Positions 23,108 to 24,862 of a DNA stretch of 24,862 bases are shown here, piece after piece; position 1 is the stretch's first letter, and the number at the start of each line of letters is the position of its first letter. Position numbers and translations under genes: made by a program. The stretch comes from Actinomycetota bacterium. Its GTDB lineage: Bacteria; Actinomycetota; Humimicrobiia; Humimicrobiales; Humimicrobiaceae. A model generated the notes under the pieces. The model did no database searches. It was not told the DNA's origin and was given only the letters and a program-made list of their open reading frames with translations. Location of the stretch: contig JAQVJB010000003.1 of NCBI GenBank assembly GCA_028695395.1, forward strand, positions 17,901 to 42,762, read 5' to 3'.

Positions 23108-23966
23108 AGGATTAGGTGCTCTTATACCCAATATAAGCAAGACTTCAGAATCTTCTGAAATAAATTCAAGCAGCATCCTTGATATAAGCATTGATGTGAT
23201 CGAACCTAATAAAAATCAGCCAAGACATAATTTTTTTGAAGACAGCCTGCACGAATTATCAGAGTCAATAAAACAATTTGGGGTTATTCAACCTATTACT
23301 GTAAGGAAAATAGATGGTGAAGACCGTTATGAAATAATAGCAGGCGAAAGGCGATTCAGGGCAGCGAGAATGGCCGGACTTACGACAATACCGGCAATTA
23401 TTAATACAAATGTTGATGACAATTCCAGCCTTGCTATGGCTTTGATTGAAAATATACATCGTGAAAACCTAAGCCCTGTTGAACAGGCTCTAACTTTCAA
23501 ACAGCTTCTTGAAGAATTTAAGCTTACACATGAAGAACTTTCAAAGCAAGTCGGCAAGAGCAGGGCTCTTATTACAAATACACTGAGAATACTTAGCCTT
23601 CCCTTAAGTATCCAGAAATTTATAGACGAAGGAAAAGTAAGCGCTGGCCACGCAAAAGTTCTGGCAAGCTTGAAAAAAACTGAAGACCAGCTTCAGATAG
23701 CTGAAGCTATAGTAAAATATGACCTTAGCGTCAGGGAAGTAGAAAAATTAGTTAATAAAAAGAACACTCTGCCGGAAATCAAAAATAATAAGGAAATTGT
23801 ACCTCTTTCCAAGCTGCCATCAATAAGCGAAAAGATATCCGGAATTCTTAATGCGCCGGTTAAAATAATACAAGGCAAAAAAAAGGGAAAGATAGAGATA
23901 GAATTTGGAAGTATTGGTGATTTTGAAAGGATAGTCGAAGCTTTAATGAGCCACAGGAGCGTATAA
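23085..23966 (+). CDS. parB: Chromosome partitioning protein ParB (Spo0J)
   Basis: 293 residues from ATG at 23085; TTG at 23079 is an alternative adding two residues. It is the CTP-dependent clamp that loads at parS and spreads. M-A-Q-R-G-L-G-R-G-L-G-A-L-I-P contains the basic ParA-stimulating N-terminus. The CTP-binding motif G-E-R-R-F-R-A (about 87-93) and E-N-I-H-R-E-N-L-S-P-V-E-Q-A (about 122-135) are intact. The helix-turn-helix that reads parS is around 146-168, and a C-terminal dimerisation part follows. The start is inside the parA 3' end. Confidence 0.96.
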   Translation: MAQRGLGRGLGALIPNISKTSESSEINSSSILDISIDVIEPNKNQPRHNFFEDSLHELSESIKQFGVIQPITVRKIDGEDRYEIIAGERRFRAARMAGLTTIPAIINTNVDDNSSLAMALIENIHRENLSPVEQALTFKQLLEEFKLTHEELSKQVGKSRALITNTLRILSLPLSIQKFIDEGKVSAGHAKVLASLKKTEDQLQIAEAIVKYDLSVREVEKLVNKKNTLPEIKNNKEIVPLSKLPSISEKISGILNAPVKIIQGKKKGKIEIEFGSIGDFERIVEALMSHRSV

Positions 23967-24020
23967 TCCGGTCCCTTTTCCGGAGTAAATAAAGGATTTA
24001 AGATATATTTATGGTGAAAG

Positions 24021-24862
24021 ATGAAAAATAAAAGAATTATTATAGTCGGCACCCTGATTTTTACCCTGGTTTTTCTTTTTAGTTTTTCCTGCAAATTACA
24101 AATGTCGGCAAATTCACAATCATCATTGCTTATTACAGACAAAGAAGATAACTCTACCAGCCAGACAAGCAATACATCAATAACCCTGCAGTCACCGGAA
24201 GATATAAATAATGATCCTAAAAATAAAAAGGATATAGATTCGGAAAAGGGCAGCACGCAGGATAATTCAGAAATTAATGACTCGGCGCCTGAAACTCTAT
24301 ATGAGAATGATCCAGCCTATGATGATTTTACCGAATATTTTATAAAGCCTTTAAATTTAAATATGGAAGCTGTACTTGAAAATGGATTTAGCTTTGAATT
24401 AATGAGCATAGATGAAAGTAACCCGGAAGAGAATTATATAATCGCCGGGACATATCCCAGCATCGAAGGGCCCTCCGGAAGTAATTATGAAAAATTTAAT
24501 GAAGAGATAATTGCCTTTATTGAAACACTTTCATCTGACTTCAGAACTGATGTTGGAAAGACTAACGAAGAATTAGCGAGTCAGGCTACAAGAGAAGACT
24601 GGATTTATACAAATGAGCTTGACATAAGCAGTTCTGTCCAGTTGTGCAGCAGCAAAATATCCAGCGTGATTTTTTTAAACTATTATTTTACCGGCGGTGC
24701 GCACGGAATCACTATTTCAAATCCTCTTAATTACGATATGAAGTCATCTAAAATGCTTGAACTCAAAGATATATTTAAGAAAGACTCGGGTTATTTAAAT
24801 AAACTATCTGATTGTTGCAGGGCTGATCTTAAAAAACAGTTAGAAAATATTGATGTAGCTAC
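24021..24862 (+). CDS. Secreted DUF3298/RsiV-like protein (3' end beyond window)
   Basis: 280 codons are visible and open to the window edge. Residues 1-20 are a signal segment, with Cys24 in F-S-C, a weak lipobox. A Ser/Asn/Asp-rich linker (to about 95) follows. After residue 110 the protein has the layout of DUF4163 plus DUF3298: a strand with T-Y-P-S-I-E-G near 146, then S-V-I-F-L-N-Y-Y-F-T-G-G-A-H-G near 214-228, then L-E-L-K-D-I-F near 245. This module occurs in RsiV anti-sigma factors and in some surface lipoproteins. No transmembrane anti-sigma domain is present here. It follows parB by 54 bp; function is unknown. Confidence 0.7.
   Translation, partial: MKNKRIIIVGTLIFTLVFLFSFSCKLQMSANSQSSLLITDKEDNSTSQTSNTSITLQSPEDINNDPKNKKDIDSEKGSTQDNSEINDSAPETLYENDPAYDDFTEYFIKPLNLNMEAVLENGFSFELMSIDESNPEENYIIAGTYPSIEGPSGSNYEKFNEEIIAFIETLSSDFRTDVGKTNEELASQATREDWIYTNELDISSSVQLCSSKISSVIFLNYYFTGGAHGITISNPLNYDMKSSKMLELKDIFKKDSGYLNKLSDCCRADLKKQLENIDVA

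Noticed and set aside
23969..23987. TCCGG/CCGGA hairpin after parB as terminator
   Set aside because: The stem is five bases and no T-run follows on the plus strand.

Overview
The window is the replication-origin region of an AT-rich bacterial chromosome. Every gene left of about 14.34 kb lies on the minus strand, apart from one 66-codon ORF. Every gene right of about 14.75 kb lies on the plus strand. The spacer between them holds degenerate DnaA boxes and is the best oriC candidate. The landmark genes (dnaN, dnaA, rpmH, rnpA, yidD, yidC, jag, mnmE, mnmG, rsmG, parA, parB) follow the conserved Gram-positive-like origin order. YidC is the short form without a periplasmic domain. A DUF2520 gene beside panB-panC-panD recalls actinobacterial gene order. 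I would call it an uncultured low-GC lineage and cannot place it further from sequence alone.

Left edge (1-760): a toxin-antitoxin pair reading leftward, made of an RHH antitoxin and the first 18 codons of a MazF-like toxin. Its promoter is overlaid by repeated ATACAT/ATGTAT half-sites. Next come an AzgA-type purine permease (760-2127), a small tail-anchored membrane protein on the plus strand, and a leftward envelope-stress-like group: solute-binding lipoprotein, HtrA protease, ECF sigma factor and a small membrane protein. The sigma-factor gene is full length only if it starts at a non-standard ATT codon. Upstream of that group lie an FxLYD-like lipoprotein and the pantothenate genes panD, panC and panB. 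A DUF2520 Rossmann protein precedes them and is a candidate ketopantoate reductase.

Centre (10.4-14.75 kb): dnaN, a 374-bp AT-rich spacer, dnaA, and a GHKL ATPase fused to a winged helix-turn-helix. That fusion gene sits directly between the origin and dnaA and ends 9 bp before dnaA starts. Neither recF nor gyrB follows dnaN. DnaA has Pro where the DNA-recognition motif normally has Thr.

Right arm (14.75-24.86 kb): rpmH-rnpA-yidD-yidC-jag ends at a strong terminator. It is followed almost immediately by mnmE, then by a shortened MnmG-like paralogue that lacks both redox cysteines and the C-terminal domain. True mnmG, rsmG, parA and parB come next. Two parS sites bracket the paralogue, one inside its first codons and one in the spacer before mnmG. 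The window ends in a partial secreted DUF3298-like protein.

The most notable elements are the origin-proximal GHKL-wHTH protein, the MnmG paralogue between two parS sites, the DUF2520-pan cluster, and two genes whose best starts look non-canonical (ECF sigma factor, rnpA).
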